A stretch of DNA of 45,220 bases, from NCBI RefSeq assembly GCF_901212675.1, contig NZ_CAAKOQ010000034.1:1-45220 (forward strand), in the 5' to 3' direction. The position numbers and the translations under genes are program-made. Position 1 is the stretch's first letter. The number at the start of each line of letters is the position of its first letter. Shown here one piece after another: positions 16,535 to 24,792 of this stretch. The notes beneath the pieces are model-generated. The model was not told where the DNA came from. It did not search any database and saw only the letters and a list, made by a program, of their open reading frames with translations. The stretch comes from Olsenella uli. GTDB taxonomy: Bacteria; Actinomycetota; Coriobacteriia; Coriobacteriales; Atopobiaceae.

Positions 16535-17242
16535 CTACTTTGCCTCGTCAGAGCTGGCCGGCACGTGCGTCTCGGGGGCAGGCTGGGTCTCGTCTGCGCC
16601 AGGCGGGGTGCTTGCGCCCGTGTCAGACGTGTCCGCGTCGGGCGCGGCCTGGTCGGGCGCGTCCTCATCGGAAGCGTCCGCCGTGGCGTGGGCGCCCGGC
16701 GCGAGCGTGAAGGTCACGCTGCCTACCTGCTTGGCGACGCTGATGTCCTGAGCCACGCGCCCGACGTTGCCGGCTGTGGTGAGCTCGATGTCATCGGTGT
16801 GGGTGGTGTCGCTGTGGTAGGTCATGTTCCAGAGCGGGCTCGCAATCTGGAGGCCGTTGGTTGCGTTGGCCTTCGTGGCGCTCACCTCGGCGCCCTTGGG
16901 GCCAAGCGACCACCTAATGGAGTCGTCCGCGGCGTTCACGTTGTCGGCGTGGGACCAGCCGTTGGCGGGCGTCACCTTGACGTTAGTGACCTTGAGGCCA
17001 AAGACCGAGAGGTTCTCGATCCTGGTGGTCGTGGCGCTGGGACCCGTCAGCGTGCCGTCGCTTGCAGCGACGAAGGGGATGACGGTGGGCACACGGAACT
17101 TGAGGTTGTTCTCGTCTGCCACGACGGTGACCTTCGTGGTGCCGGTGTTTCCCGTCGCCGCGAGGGCCGGGGTGGTTCCCGCGCATCCCATGAGCGCCGC
17201 GACCAGGCAGGCTCCTCCGAGGGCGGTGCGTAGCTCTCTCAT
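16535..17242 (-). CDS. Secreted beta-domain protein with acidic C-terminal tail
   Basis: A 235-residue exported protein. Its signal peptide carries both a possible lipobox (LMGC, C20) and an AxA site (ALA-29), so lipoprotein or soluble processing is undecided. Residues about 36-185 look all-beta (VPTVIPFV, DGTLTGP, IENLSVFGLKVTNVKV) and end with a VGSVTFTLAPG strand that recalls the closing strand of WxL domains. The same VPT..P/DGT/IENLS module occurs at the C-terminus of the repeat protein in this locus. The last 45 residues are a Pro/Asp/Glu-rich, likely disordered tail. TAG is followed directly by the start region of the small anchor gene, indicating one operon. Family not recognised. Confidence 0.72.
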   Translation of the reverse strand: MRELRTALGGACLVAALMGCAGTTPALAATGNTGTTKVTVVADENNLKFRVPTVIPFVAASDGTLTGPSATTTRIENLSVFGLKVTNVKVTPANGWSHADNVNAADDSIRWSLGPKGAEVSATKANATNGLQIASPLWNMTYHSDTTHTDDIELTTAGNVGRVAQDISVAKQVGSVTFTLAPGAHATADASDEDAPDQAAPDADTSDTGASTPPGADETQPAPETHVPASSDEAK

Positions 17243-17294
17243 GACTGTCTCCTTCTCCTATGCCAGGGGCCGGATGCCCCATGTGCGCATGCGT

Positions 17295-17963
17295 CTACTC
17301 CTCGCTTGCCGCGCCTGCCACGGACACCTCGACGGCCGTGGGGCTGCCGTGGGCCCGAAGCGTCTCGGGGTCGAGGGCCTGTATCTCGATCTTTGCCGGG
17401 CCCACCTTGGCCTTCTCGGCCGTCACGGTCTCGAGCCGCTCGCCGGGCATGACGGGGTCGGACACGTAGACGACCTCCTCGTCCTGCGAGATCGAGAAGC
17501 GCTGGGCAAACCTGTTCTCCGTGTCGTTCTCGAGTCCCGCGGTGAGCTCACCGGTCTGCTCGTCGAGGCGAAGCGTGGGCAGGACGCTGACCGTCATCAT
17601 GTTTTCTTGGACCTCGCGGTCGAGCTGGCGCTGGATCTCCTCGCGGGTTTGGCCCGTTGTGGCCGACACGATGGTCGCCCCGGGGTTGGTGGCGCCGGAC
17701 CTCATCCAAATGACCGTTGCCGTGCCACCTAGCACGATGGCGCAGGTCAGAAGTCCAAGGGTCATGACGCTCCTGAAGCGTGGGCGCCGGCTCTTGGGTG
17801 ACTGGTCCCCTCCGGTTGGCGGGTCTCCCGGTTTAAGCGGCGGGTCTCCGCCGTGATCCGTGCCACCGCGGGCCTTTGCCTTCGCGTTGTCCCGTCCCGG
17901 CTGCGGGAGCTCGGGCGCGCCCCAGGGCCGACGACCAAGCTTGCGGCCGTGTCCCACCCTCAT
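17295..17963 (-). CDS. Type II membrane protein with extracellular beta domain
   Basis: A 222-residue protein from ATG 17963. A basic, Pro/Gly-rich cytoplasmic stretch (about 75 residues) is followed by one transmembrane helix (VMTLGLLTCAIVLGGTATVI) and an extracellular domain. That domain (MTVSVLPTLRL, ENDTENRFAQRFSI, SDPVMPGERLETV, IEIQALDPET) resembles uncharacterised domains of firmicute surface proteins in which an 'amino acid run plus release' pattern of strands repeats; I know no function for it. It is first in the sortase locus, 52 bp before the next gene. The frame stays open for another 180 codons upstream, but that part looks non-protein; the true start is uncertain. Confidence 0.6.
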   Translation of the reverse strand: MRVGHGRKLGRRPWGAPELPQPGRDNAKAKARGGTDHGGDPPLKPGDPPTGGDQSPKSRRPRFRSVMTLGLLTCAIVLGGTATVIWMRSGATNPGATIVSATTGQTREEIQRQLDREVQENMMTVSVLPTLRLDEQTGELTAGLENDTENRFAQRFSISQDEEVVYVSDPVMPGERLETVTAEKAKVGPAKIEIQALDPETLRAHGSPTAVEVSVAGAASEE

Positions 17964-18483
17964 GGCCGAACCCCGCACGTTGCGCGTGGCAGCATGACGC
18001 CGGCGATGGCGACCCTCATGCTGGGTGGCACCACGGCACTGCGCCCCGCGTGGCCGGGCCCCGCACCTCCCTGCAGGCAGTCGCAGCCCCGCGGCCGGTG
18101 GCATGGTCGCAGGCTCCTCGGGCCCTTCCGTGGCTGAGAAACGCTTCCTCTTCCTCCACCCTCCATATCGCTCCCCTCGTCGAGACTCGTTTGGAAGGCG
18201 AGCATACGAGGGAGACCTGACAAGAAACGGTGCGCTCGCAGACACAGACCTGACACCGCAGGTAGAAGGGCTGCTTGCAAGCGGCGATTGTCCATCGGCA
18301 CCGGTGAGTGGTAGAAAATCCTCTGCGAACGGTAGATTTGACGGTAAACAAGGCGCGAATTCGTCCCGGGCTTCGGCAAAAATGGTCGCAACCGCTACCT
18401 CGGCATTGTTGAAAAGTCCGGGCGTCGTCATCCGCCGCGCCACCCTGCTCGTGCCGGCCCATGTGCTAGAATCTCTTCCACAT
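17964..18483. other. Long upstream region of the sortase locus, no supported gene
   Basis: About 520 bp between the membrane protein start and tRNA-Gly. Long open frames exist on both strands but their translations are Arg/Pro/Gly-rich and lack ribosome sites or domains. A purine-rich GGAGGGTGGAGGAAGAGGAA stretch on the minus strand (about 18140-18165) could be a ribosome site for an unrecognised earlier start. The part from 18290 to 18420 is AT-richer and may hold the locus promoter, though no good -35/-10 pair is seen. On the plus strand TAGAAT (18467-18472) is a -10-like element for tRNA-Gly. Confidence 0.4.
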
Positions 18484-18558
18484 GCGGGCATCGCCAAGTG
18501 GTAAGGCAACGGCTTCCCAAGCCGTCATCCGCGGGTTCGAATCCCGTTGCCCGCTCCA
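18484..18558 (+). tRNA. tRNA-Gly(CCC)
   Basis: A cloverleaf of 75 nt with encoded CCA. Acceptor GCGGGCA pairs with TGCCCGC; the anticodon loop TTCCCAA gives anticodon CCC (reads GGG); the T-arm has GGTTCGAATCC. A terminator follows directly. Confidence 0.95.
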
Positions 18559-18569
18559 GAGCTTTTAGT

Positions 18570-18596
18570 GGGCAGGTCTCGTGACCTGCCCTTTTT
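18570..18596 (+). terminator. Terminator after tRNA-Gly
   Basis: GGGCAGGT (18570-18577), loop CTCGTG, ACCTGCCC (18584-18591), then TTTTT. A textbook intrinsic terminator 11 nt after the tRNA. Confidence 0.93.
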
Positions 18597-18923
18597 CATG
18601 CTGCGGTGATTGGCGCGTCTTCACGTGGTCCCCATCGGTCCTCGGCACCACACCGCATCCCGCACTTTGCCCGTCACCAACCCGCCACACCGTATGGTCG
18701 TGTTTTGCCGCCGAGCGGTGCATGGGACTATGGCCCTCATCAAAGGGGTACCAAATCCCCTGCCGAGTCATCGGACCCGCCTCCGCGCCCGCCGCGTCGC
18801 CCACGCCCCATACTGCCACGCGCGTCCGGGGCACGAATGCGCCGCTGCCTGCCGGGGACTGCAGGCGCGCCGCCCGGGTCCAGACGCTCGAACCCCACAA
18901 CCACCCAGAGAAGGGACAGCCAG
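18597..18923. other. Region upstream of the aminopeptidase, no supported gene
   Basis: The aminopeptidase frame stays open through this region but the translation is Arg/Pro-rich and unlike the family, so I do not extend the gene. A weak hairpin AGGGG/CCCCT lies near 18746-18763. No clear promoter pair is visible. Confidence 0.4.
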
Positions 18924-20204
18924 ATGGTGGAGATACCCATGAGCATGCAGGAGTGCGAGCTGGCCATGAAGCAGCTTGCGCCCCGCCTGCGGCTCTACGC
19001 GGAGCTTCTCGTTCGTCGAGGGGTGGCCATCCGGCCTGGTCAGGAGCTTGTCGTTACCGCGCCGGTTGAGGCGGCGCCGTTCGTGCGCACCCTTGTCGGG
19101 TGCGCCTACGAGTCTGGGGCGGGCCACGTCACGCTCGTCTGGTCCGATGACGTCATCTCGCGCCTCGAGTACGACAACTGCCCGCTCGAGCGTTTCGAGG
19201 AGCTCCCCTCCTGGAAGGCCGAGCAGATGAACTCGCTCGCCCGCGCCGGCGCGGCCTTCTTGTGGCTCGACGGCGCCGACCCGGATGCCATGCTGGGCGT
19301 CGACCCGGCCAAGCCGGCGGCGCGCGCCCTCGCCTCGCATAGGCAGTGCAAGGACTATCGCCACGGCATCGACTTTGGCGAGAACCCCTGGTGCATCGGC
19401 GGCGTGCCCGTGGTGGCCTGGGCGCGCAAGGTCTTCCCGGGCTACTCTGACCACGAGGCGACCTACCGCCTCTGGGAGGTTATCCTGGACACGGCGCGCG
19501 TGGTCGACGACGACCCCGAGAGCGCCTGGGAGACGCACAACGCGGCGCTCGCCAAGAGCAAGCGCCAGCTCAACGAGGCGCGCTACGTCGCCCTTCACTA
19601 CACTTCCGAGAACGGTACGGACCTCACCATCGGCCTGCCGGCGGCGCACGTCTGGGAGGGCGGCGCGGCCCGTACCAAGGACGGTGTGTCGTTCTTCCCC
19701 AACATCCCCACCGAGGAGGTCTTCACCTCGCCCGACCGCATGCGTGCCGACGGCGTCGTCCACTCGGTGCTGCCGCTCGTCCACAACGGGTCGGTGGTGC
19801 GTGACTTCTGGCTGCGCTTCGAGGGCGGCAAGGTGGTGGACTTTGGCGCCGAGCAGGGCGAGCAGGTCTTGCGCCACATCCTCGAGACCGACGAGGGCGC
19901 GCGTCACCTCGGCGAGTGCGCGCTCATCTCCAAGAACACGCCCATCCGCCAGAGCGGACTGCTCTTCTACAACACCCTCTACGACGAGAACGCGAGTTGC
20001 CATCTCGCGCTGGGCATGGGCTTTCCCGACTGCTACGAGGGTGGCGTCGACATGTCCAAGGAGGAGCTGCTGGCGGTGGGCGTCAACGAGAGCGCCCAGC
20101 ACGTGGACTTCATGATCGGCGCGGACGACCTCAACGTGTGCGGCATCACGGTCTCGGGCGAGGAGGTTCCTGTCTTCGTCCACGGGCAGTGGAGCTGGGA
20201 GTAG
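18924..20204 (+). CDS. M29-family aminopeptidase (AmpS/PepS type)
   Basis: A metallo-aminopeptidase that releases N-terminal residues from short peptides in the cytoplasm. The 426-residue length and several blocks fit family M29: ENGTDLTIGLP, FPNIPTEEVFTSPD (with metal-ligand Glu), DYRHGIDFGENPW, LALGMGFPDCYEGG and the C-terminal HVDFMIGADDLNVCGI, which carries the His and Asp ligands. ATG 18924 is chosen for AGAAGGGA just upstream. It lies between tRNA-Gly and tRNA-Lys and seems monocistronic. Substrate range cannot be read from sequence. Confidence 0.9.
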   Translation: MVEIPMSMQECELAMKQLAPRLRLYAELLVRRGVAIRPGQELVVTAPVEAAPFVRTLVGCAYESGAGHVTLVWSDDVISRLEYDNCPLERFEELPSWKAEQMNSLARAGAAFLWLDGADPDAMLGVDPAKPAARALASHRQCKDYRHGIDFGENPWCIGGVPVVAWARKVFPGYSDHEATYRLWEVILDTARVVDDDPESAWETHNAALAKSKRQLNEARYVALHYTSENGTDLTIGLPAAHVWEGGAARTKDGVSFFPNIPTEEVFTSPDRMRADGVVHSVLPLVHNGSVVRDFWLRFEGGKVVDFGAEQGEQVLRHILETDEGARHLGECALISKNTPIRQSGLLFYNTLYDENASCHLALGMGFPDCYEGGVDMSKEELLAVGVNESAQHVDFMIGADDLNVCGITVSGEEVPVFVHGQWSWE

Positions 20205-20274
20205 GCTTGACGCTCGCCGTTCTGGCGGACATGCTCGGCATCGCATCAGCTAGAATCTATCTCGCACTCACAGC

Positions 20275-20350
20275 GCACCGTTAGCTTAGTTGGTAGAGCA
20301 GGGGACTTTTAATCCCAAGGTCCAGGGTTCGAATCCCTGACGGTGCACCA
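20275..20350 (+). tRNA. tRNA-Lys(TTT)
   Basis: 76 nt with encoded CCA. Acceptor GCACCGT pairs with ACGGTGC; the anticodon loop CTTTTAA gives TTT (reads AAA and AAG). TAGAATCT occurs about 20 bp upstream, the same string as before tRNA-Gly, probably the -10 region. Confidence 0.96.
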
Positions 20351-20361
20351 TCAAACCCGCA

Positions 20362-20392
20362 GGCCGGGGGCTATGTGCCCCCGGCCTCTTTT
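20362..20392 (+). terminator. Terminator after tRNA-Lys
   Basis: GGCCGGGGGC (20362-20371), loop TATGT, GCCCCCGGCC (20377-20386), then TCTTTT. Ten perfect GC-rich pairs. Confidence 0.93.
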
Positions 20393-20504
20393 ATGCACAA
20401 GGCCCTGCGTTGTTGGAATCAACTGGGAGATGACGCCTGCCAAGGGCAGCTGTTATCTCGTGCCGACACGGGGCTCGCAAGGCCATGCCGGACGAGTCCG
20501 GAAC

Positions 20505-20646
20505 GAAACTAACGAGTTTGCTGCAGTCGAAACGAGACCCGCCGGGTAGACGGGCAGACGACCCTCACAAACCTGCAGGTAGCGAGAGTGCGCATTCAGC
20601 GTCTACTTTTGGGTTCCCCCACGAACTGCAGCAAACTCGAAGTTTC
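20505..20646. repeat. Foldback element: 48-nt imperfect inverted repeat around a 47-nt centre
   Basis: The left arm (20505-20552) and right arm (20600-20646) are divergent inverted copies. The core CGAGTTTGCTGCAGT (20513-20527) and ACTGCAGCAAACTCG (20625-20639) match perfectly over 15 bp; GAAACT/AGTTTC, ACCC/GGGT and GTAGACG/CGTCTAC extend the match in register to both ends. The centre holds the palindrome ACCTGCAGGT. No gene lies here (20393-20769 is non-coding). It could be a MITE-like element or a long structured RNA ahead of purB. Confidence 0.6.
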
Positions 20647-20769
20647 TCTCATTGCGGCGGGCGGAGGCGCCCACGCCGGGTCGATACCACCAGCCAAGGC
20701 AATCGTTACCTGCCGGGCATGGCACAATAGACGCGTCTGTGGACGTACCCTCCGCGCAAAGGAGCTCAC

Positions 20770-22119
20770 ATGATCGATCGCTACACCCGTCCCGAGATGG
20801 GCCACATCTTCTCGCTCGAGAACAAGTACGCCGTCTGGCAGGAGATCGAGGTGCTGGCCTGCGAGGCCCAGGCCGAGCTCGGCAAGATTGGCATCACGCG
20901 CGAGGAGGCTGCCTGGATCCGCGACCACGCCGCCTTCAAGAAGGAGGAGGTCGACGCCATCGAGGCCGTGACCAACCACGACGTCATCGCCTTCCTCACC
21001 AACATGGGCTCCTACATCGACAAGGACGTGCCCACCGGCGACCCCAAGCCCTCCCGCTGGGTCCACTACGGCATGACCTCCTCCGACCTGGGCGACACGG
21101 CCCTCTGCTACCAGCTCGTCCAGGCCACCGACCTGCTCATCGAGGACGTGCGCAAGCTCGGCGAGATCTGCAAGCGCCGTGCCTTCGAGGAGCGCAACAC
21201 CCTCTGCGTGGGTCGCACGCACGGCATCCACGCCGAGCCCATGACCTTTGGCATGAAGTTTGGTTCCTGGGCCTGGGAGCTGCGCCGCGACCTCGACCGC
21301 CTGCTCGACGCTCGCAAGAACGTGGCCTTTGGTGCCATCTCGGGTGCCGTGGGCTCCTACTCCTCCATCGACCCGTTCGTCGAGGAGTACGTCTGCGAGC
21401 ACCTGGGCCTCGCGCACGACCCACTGTCCACGCAGGTCATCAGCCGCGACCACCACGCCTACCTGGCCGGAGTCCTCGCCACCACGGCAGCCACCTGCGA
21501 GCGCATCGCCACCGAGGTTCGCAACCTCCAGCGCACCGACACGCTCGAGGCAGAGGAGCCGTTCAAGAAGGGCCAGAAGGGCAGCTCGGCCATGCCGCAC
21601 AAGCGCAACCCCATCACCATGGAGAAGGTCTGCGGCCTCTCACGCGTGGTGAAGGCCAACGCCCAGGTGGCCTTTGACAACGTGGCCCTCTGGCACGAGC
21701 GCGACATCAGCCACTCCTCCGCCGAGCGCGTGGCCCAGGCTGACAGCTTCATCGCGCTCGACCACATGTTCCAGTGCCTCATCCGCGTCATCGACGGACT
21801 CATCCTCTATCCCAAGCAGATGGAGGCCAACCTCAACAAGACGCGCGGCCTCGTGTACAGCTCCAAGGTGCTGCTGGCCCTCGTGGACACGGGCATCACG
21901 CGCGAGGACGCCTACAAGATCGTGCAGGAGAACGCCATGGCCACGTGGCGCGAGGTGCAGCGGTGCGAACCGGGCACCACGCTGCGCGAGAAGCTCGAGG
22001 CCGACCCGCGCTGCACGGTGAGCAAGGAGAAACTCGACGAGATCTTCGACCCGTGGGACTTCCTCACGCGCGTGGGAACGGTGTTCGACCGCCTGGAGAA
22101 GTGCAGCTTCGAGGAGTAG
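20770..22119 (+). CDS. purB: Adenylosuccinate lyase
   Basis: Cleaves SAICAR to AICAR and adenylosuccinate to AMP, so acts twice in purine synthesis. The 449-residue protein begins MIDRYTRPEMG and carries the lyase signature GSSAMPHKRNP with the mobile catalytic loop, plus HYGMTSSDLGDT and GRTHGIHAEP, which hold the active-site His residues. ATG 20770 is preceded by AAAGGAG. It lies about 5.7 kb before purC with signalling genes between, so the two pur genes are not one operon here. CACAATAG near 20723 is a possible -10 region. Confidence 0.97.
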   Translation: MIDRYTRPEMGHIFSLENKYAVWQEIEVLACEAQAELGKIGITREEAAWIRDHAAFKKEEVDAIEAVTNHDVIAFLTNMGSYIDKDVPTGDPKPSRWVHYGMTSSDLGDTALCYQLVQATDLLIEDVRKLGEICKRRAFEERNTLCVGRTHGIHAEPMTFGMKFGSWAWELRRDLDRLLDARKNVAFGAISGAVGSYSSIDPFVEEYVCEHLGLAHDPLSTQVISRDHHAYLAGVLATTAATCERIATEVRNLQRTDTLEAEEPFKKGQKGSSAMPHKRNPITMEKVCGLSRVVKANAQVAFDNVALWHERDISHSSAERVAQADSFIALDHMFQCLIRVIDGLILYPKQMEANLNKTRGLVYSSKVLLALVDTGITREDAYKIVQENAMATWREVQRCEPGTTLREKLEADPRCTVSKEKLDEIFDPWDFLTRVGTVFDRLEKCSFEE

Positions 22120-22279
22120 CCGCCCAGGCCCGCGCCGGGCACCAGGGGGGAGACGCATCTGTCCTGCGCAGCTGTCATCTGGAGGGGCCGCCGCCTTCGG
22201 GCTGCGGCCCTGCCTGCATTCATGGGTATACTTTCTGCCTGCAAAGCCGCGACGGGGATTCGCGGCGGAGAGGGGCGCC

Positions 22280-22573
22280 ATGTTCAGCTATGACTACGTT
22301 CCGCACGGCGTGTGCTCGCGGATGATTCACATCGGCCTGTCCGACGACGGCAAGACCATCGAGCAGGTCTCGTTCGAGGGTGGCTGCAACGGCAACCTCA
22401 AGGCCATCTCCAAGCTGGTGGCGGGACACCCCGCGGACGAGATTTGCGGCATCCTCGCCGGCAACACCTGCGGCGCCCGCAAGACCTCCTGCGCCGACCA
22501 GTTGGCTCGCGGCCTCGAGGTCGCCGTGCGCGAGGCGAGCGAGGCCCCGGCCGCCGGCGCCGCAAGGGACTAG
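22280..22573 (+). CDS. TSCPD-domain protein
   Basis: A 97-residue protein that is essentially one TSCPD domain (TIGR03905-like), the small Cys-rich domain also found at the C-terminus of some class II ribonucleotide reductases. Visible are FEGGCNGNLKAISKLVAG, IAGNTCGARKTSCADQLA (the hallmark block) and four Cys that could bind metal. GAGAGGGG precedes ATG 22280. Its stop lies 1 nt before the next start codon, so it is probably co-transcribed with the Tat lipoprotein. Stand-alone members have no proven function. Confidence 0.85.
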   Translation: MFSYDYVPHGVCSRMIHIGLSDDGKTIEQVSFEGGCNGNLKAISKLVAGHPADEICGILAGNTCGARKTSCADQLARGLEVAVREASEAPAAGAARD

Positions 22574-22574
22574 C

Positions 22575-23813
22575 GTGCCGATCCTTCCCAGGAACATATC
22601 GCGCCGCTCCTTCCTGAAGGCCTCGGCGGCCGTCGGGGCCGGGGCCGCCGCCGTCACGATCTTGTCGTCCTGCTCGGGAAACCAGGACACGGCAGCCTCG
22701 TCACCGGTGGTGGTCGACTCGGGCACGGCCACCTACGTGGTGGGTTCGGGAGACATCCAGGGCAGCTACGAGCAGGCGTCCTCCGACAATGGTGGCACGA
22801 CCGACCTCGCGCCTGCCGGCACGTGGCCGCTGCCTTTGGGCTGCGTGCTCAGGCCCAGCGAGGGCGCGCTCAAGCCCTACGTGGTTCCCAGCGACACGCC
22901 CTCGGCCATGACGTCGGCGGGCGTGTTCTCGGTCACCTCGGGTGGCAACGTGGTCCTCGTGAAGGCGGCCCAGACCGGCGGCAACTACGTGGTTTACGAC
23001 GCGGCCTGCTCGGACAGCGTCTACGCGTGGTCCGAGCTGGACCTCGTGACCCGCGAGTGGAAACTCTACGCGGCGGCCCTCTCCAACGGTGCCCTGGGCA
23101 CGGTGTCCACGCTCTGGTCGGCCGACTCCAACTACGACCCGCCGCTCATGTGCTGCTCGGGCAACTCGGTCATCTGGCTCGTGATGCCGTCCACGTCGGG
23201 CTCGCGCACCACGGAGAACTCGTCGTGCTACCTCTGGCAGGTGGGCTCCACCTCGGCGGACGAGGTCGTGCGCTCGCCCGGCCGGTTTGGCTGCGGCCCC
23301 ACCGTCTCGGACGGCAACGTCACGCTCGTGCCGCGCGTGCGCGCCAACGAGGGGCGCTACTTCGGCATCACGGCCTATTCGCTCGACTCGGGCATGTCGT
23401 CGCAGGTGGCGCAGTTGGTGCTGCCCCAGGCGGTGGCCCCCATGCGGGCGGTCTACATGGGCGGCCTCTTCGCGTTCTCCATCGAGGCCAACTACGGCAC
23501 GGGCGGGCTTCTCGGGAACATGGGAACCTACCTGGGCTCGGGCGACGGACAGTTCGTGGCGCTGCCGCGCGAGCCGGCCGCCGACGTGGCGGGCAAGGAC
23601 GGGGTCTTCCTCATCAAGACGCGCGCCTCGCACCTCATCGTGGACACCAACGCCAAGACCTACGCCACGCTCGTGGCGCCCAACCGCGCGCTCGACTACG
23701 GCGATTACCCGGCAAGCATGGGCACCACCTCGAGCTTCGTGACCTTCGCCACGGTGAAGGACCAGGACACGGGCTACCCGAGCTCGGTCGAGGTCCGCGC
23801 CTGGACGCTGTAA
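22575..23813 (+). CDS. Tat-exported lipoprotein of unknown function, beta-propeller-like
   Basis: A 412-residue protein from GTG 22575, with AAGGGA upstream. The N-terminus has a twin-arginine signal (SRRSFLK) and a lipobox ending at C33 (LSSC), so it is exported folded and lipid-anchored outside the membrane. The remainder is rich in Gly, Ser, Thr, Trp and Tyr with repeating short beta segments (VYDAACSDSVYAWSEL, SSCYLWQVGSTSADEVV, YFGITAYSLDSG), suggesting a beta-propeller of about six blades. I recognise no catalytic motif. Tat export implies a cofactor or folding in the cytoplasm, possibly linked to the TSCPD protein directly upstream. Confidence 0.7.
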   Translation: MPILPRNISRRSFLKASAAVGAGAAAVTILSSCSGNQDTAASSPVVVDSGTATYVVGSGDIQGSYEQASSDNGGTTDLAPAGTWPLPLGCVLRPSEGALKPYVVPSDTPSAMTSAGVFSVTSGGNVVLVKAAQTGGNYVVYDAACSDSVYAWSELDLVTREWKLYAAALSNGALGTVSTLWSADSNYDPPLMCCSGNSVIWLVMPSTSGSRTTENSSCYLWQVGSTSADEVVRSPGRFGCGPTVSDGNVTLVPRVRANEGRYFGITAYSLDSGMSSQVAQLVLPQAVAPMRAVYMGGLFAFSIEANYGTGGLLGNMGTYLGSGDGQFVALPREPAADVAGKDGVFLIKTRASHLIVDTNAKTYATLVAPNRALDYGDYPASMGTTSSFVTFATVKDQDTGYPSSVEVRAWTL

Positions 23814-24055
23814 GGCAGCCACTCGCCTGGCGCTGCGCCGGGTCCCTCATGCCTATACGGAACCCCGCGCACCCTGCGCCGCACAGCCGCCGGCTCGCTC
23901 GCCAGTCATTACACGGACCTTGCCGTTTGCCCGCCGCAGACACCGTCCGTAGAGGGCGGGGTATAGCCAACCTTGCTCTTGCGGTAGACTCAATCTAGGA
24001 ATGTCGGTCGAAGGTAGGGGCGACCGAACCCGATTTGCTATTGGAGGAGGCCATC

Positions 24056-24781
24056 ATGGCTTCGGACACGAAGAAGATTCTGCTGGTCGAGGACGAGAAG
24101 GCGATTCGCGAGGCGGTTGCCGCGTACTTCGAGCGCGAGGGCTACTGGGTGCGCGCCGTGGGCGACGGCCAGACCGCCGTGGAGGAGTTTGAGAAGCACG
24201 GGTTCGACCTCGTGGTACTCGACCTCATGCTCCCCAAGCTCTCCGGCGAGCGCGTCTGCCGCGCCATCCGCGACCAGTCCGACGTGCCCATCATCATGGT
24301 CACCGCCAAGGACCAGGTCGAGGACCGCATCATCGGCCTCGAGCTGGGTGCCGACGACTACCTCGTGAAGCCCTTCTCGCCGCGCGAGCTCGTGGCCCGC
24401 GTGCGCGCCCTGCTGCGCCGCGCCCGCACGGAGAGCGAGCCCACCATCGAGGTGCTCGACTACGGCGACCTCGTCATCAACATCTCCGCGCACAAGGTCA
24501 CCGTGCGCGGCAAGGAGGTCGACCTCACGGCCTCCGAGTTCAAGCTGCTCGTGACGCTGGCGCGCTACCCCGGCCAGGTCTACAGCCGCATGGAGCTCGT
24601 CGAGAAGGTCCTCGGCTACGACTTCGAGGGCTACGAGCGCACCATCGACTCGCACGTCAAGAACCTGCGCGCCAAGCTGGGCGACGACCCGCGCAACCCC
24701 ACGTGGCTCTACACGGTGCACGGCGTGGGCTACCGCTTCGACGCCCCCGAGCCCAAGAAGTCCGACAAGGACGAGAAGTAG
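24056..24781 (+). CDS. OmpR/PhoB-family response regulator
   Basis: A 241-residue two-component regulator. The receiver domain (residues about 6-120) has the acidic pair ED near residue 13, phospho-acceptor D56 (VVLDLMLP), T84-type switch (MVTAKD) and K106 (YLVKPF). The C-terminal winged helix shows VDLTASEFKLLVTLA and RTIDSHVKNLRAKLGDD, then YTVHGVGYRF. ATG 24056 follows a strong GGAGGAGG. The cognate histidine kinase starts 11 bp downstream. It resembles the MtrA/RegX3/PhoP group but orthology to any is not decided. Confidence 0.93.
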   Translation: MASDTKKILLVEDEKAIREAVAAYFEREGYWVRAVGDGQTAVEEFEKHGFDLVVLDLMLPKLSGERVCRAIRDQSDVPIIMVTAKDQVEDRIIGLELGADDYLVKPFSPRELVARVRALLRRARTESEPTIEVLDYGDLVINISAHKVTVRGKEVDLTASEFKLLVTLARYPGQVYSRMELVEKVLGYDFEGYERTIDSHVKNLRAKLGDDPRNPTWLYTVHGVGYRFDAPEPKKSDKDEK

Positions 24782-24792
24782 GCAGGCCCTAG

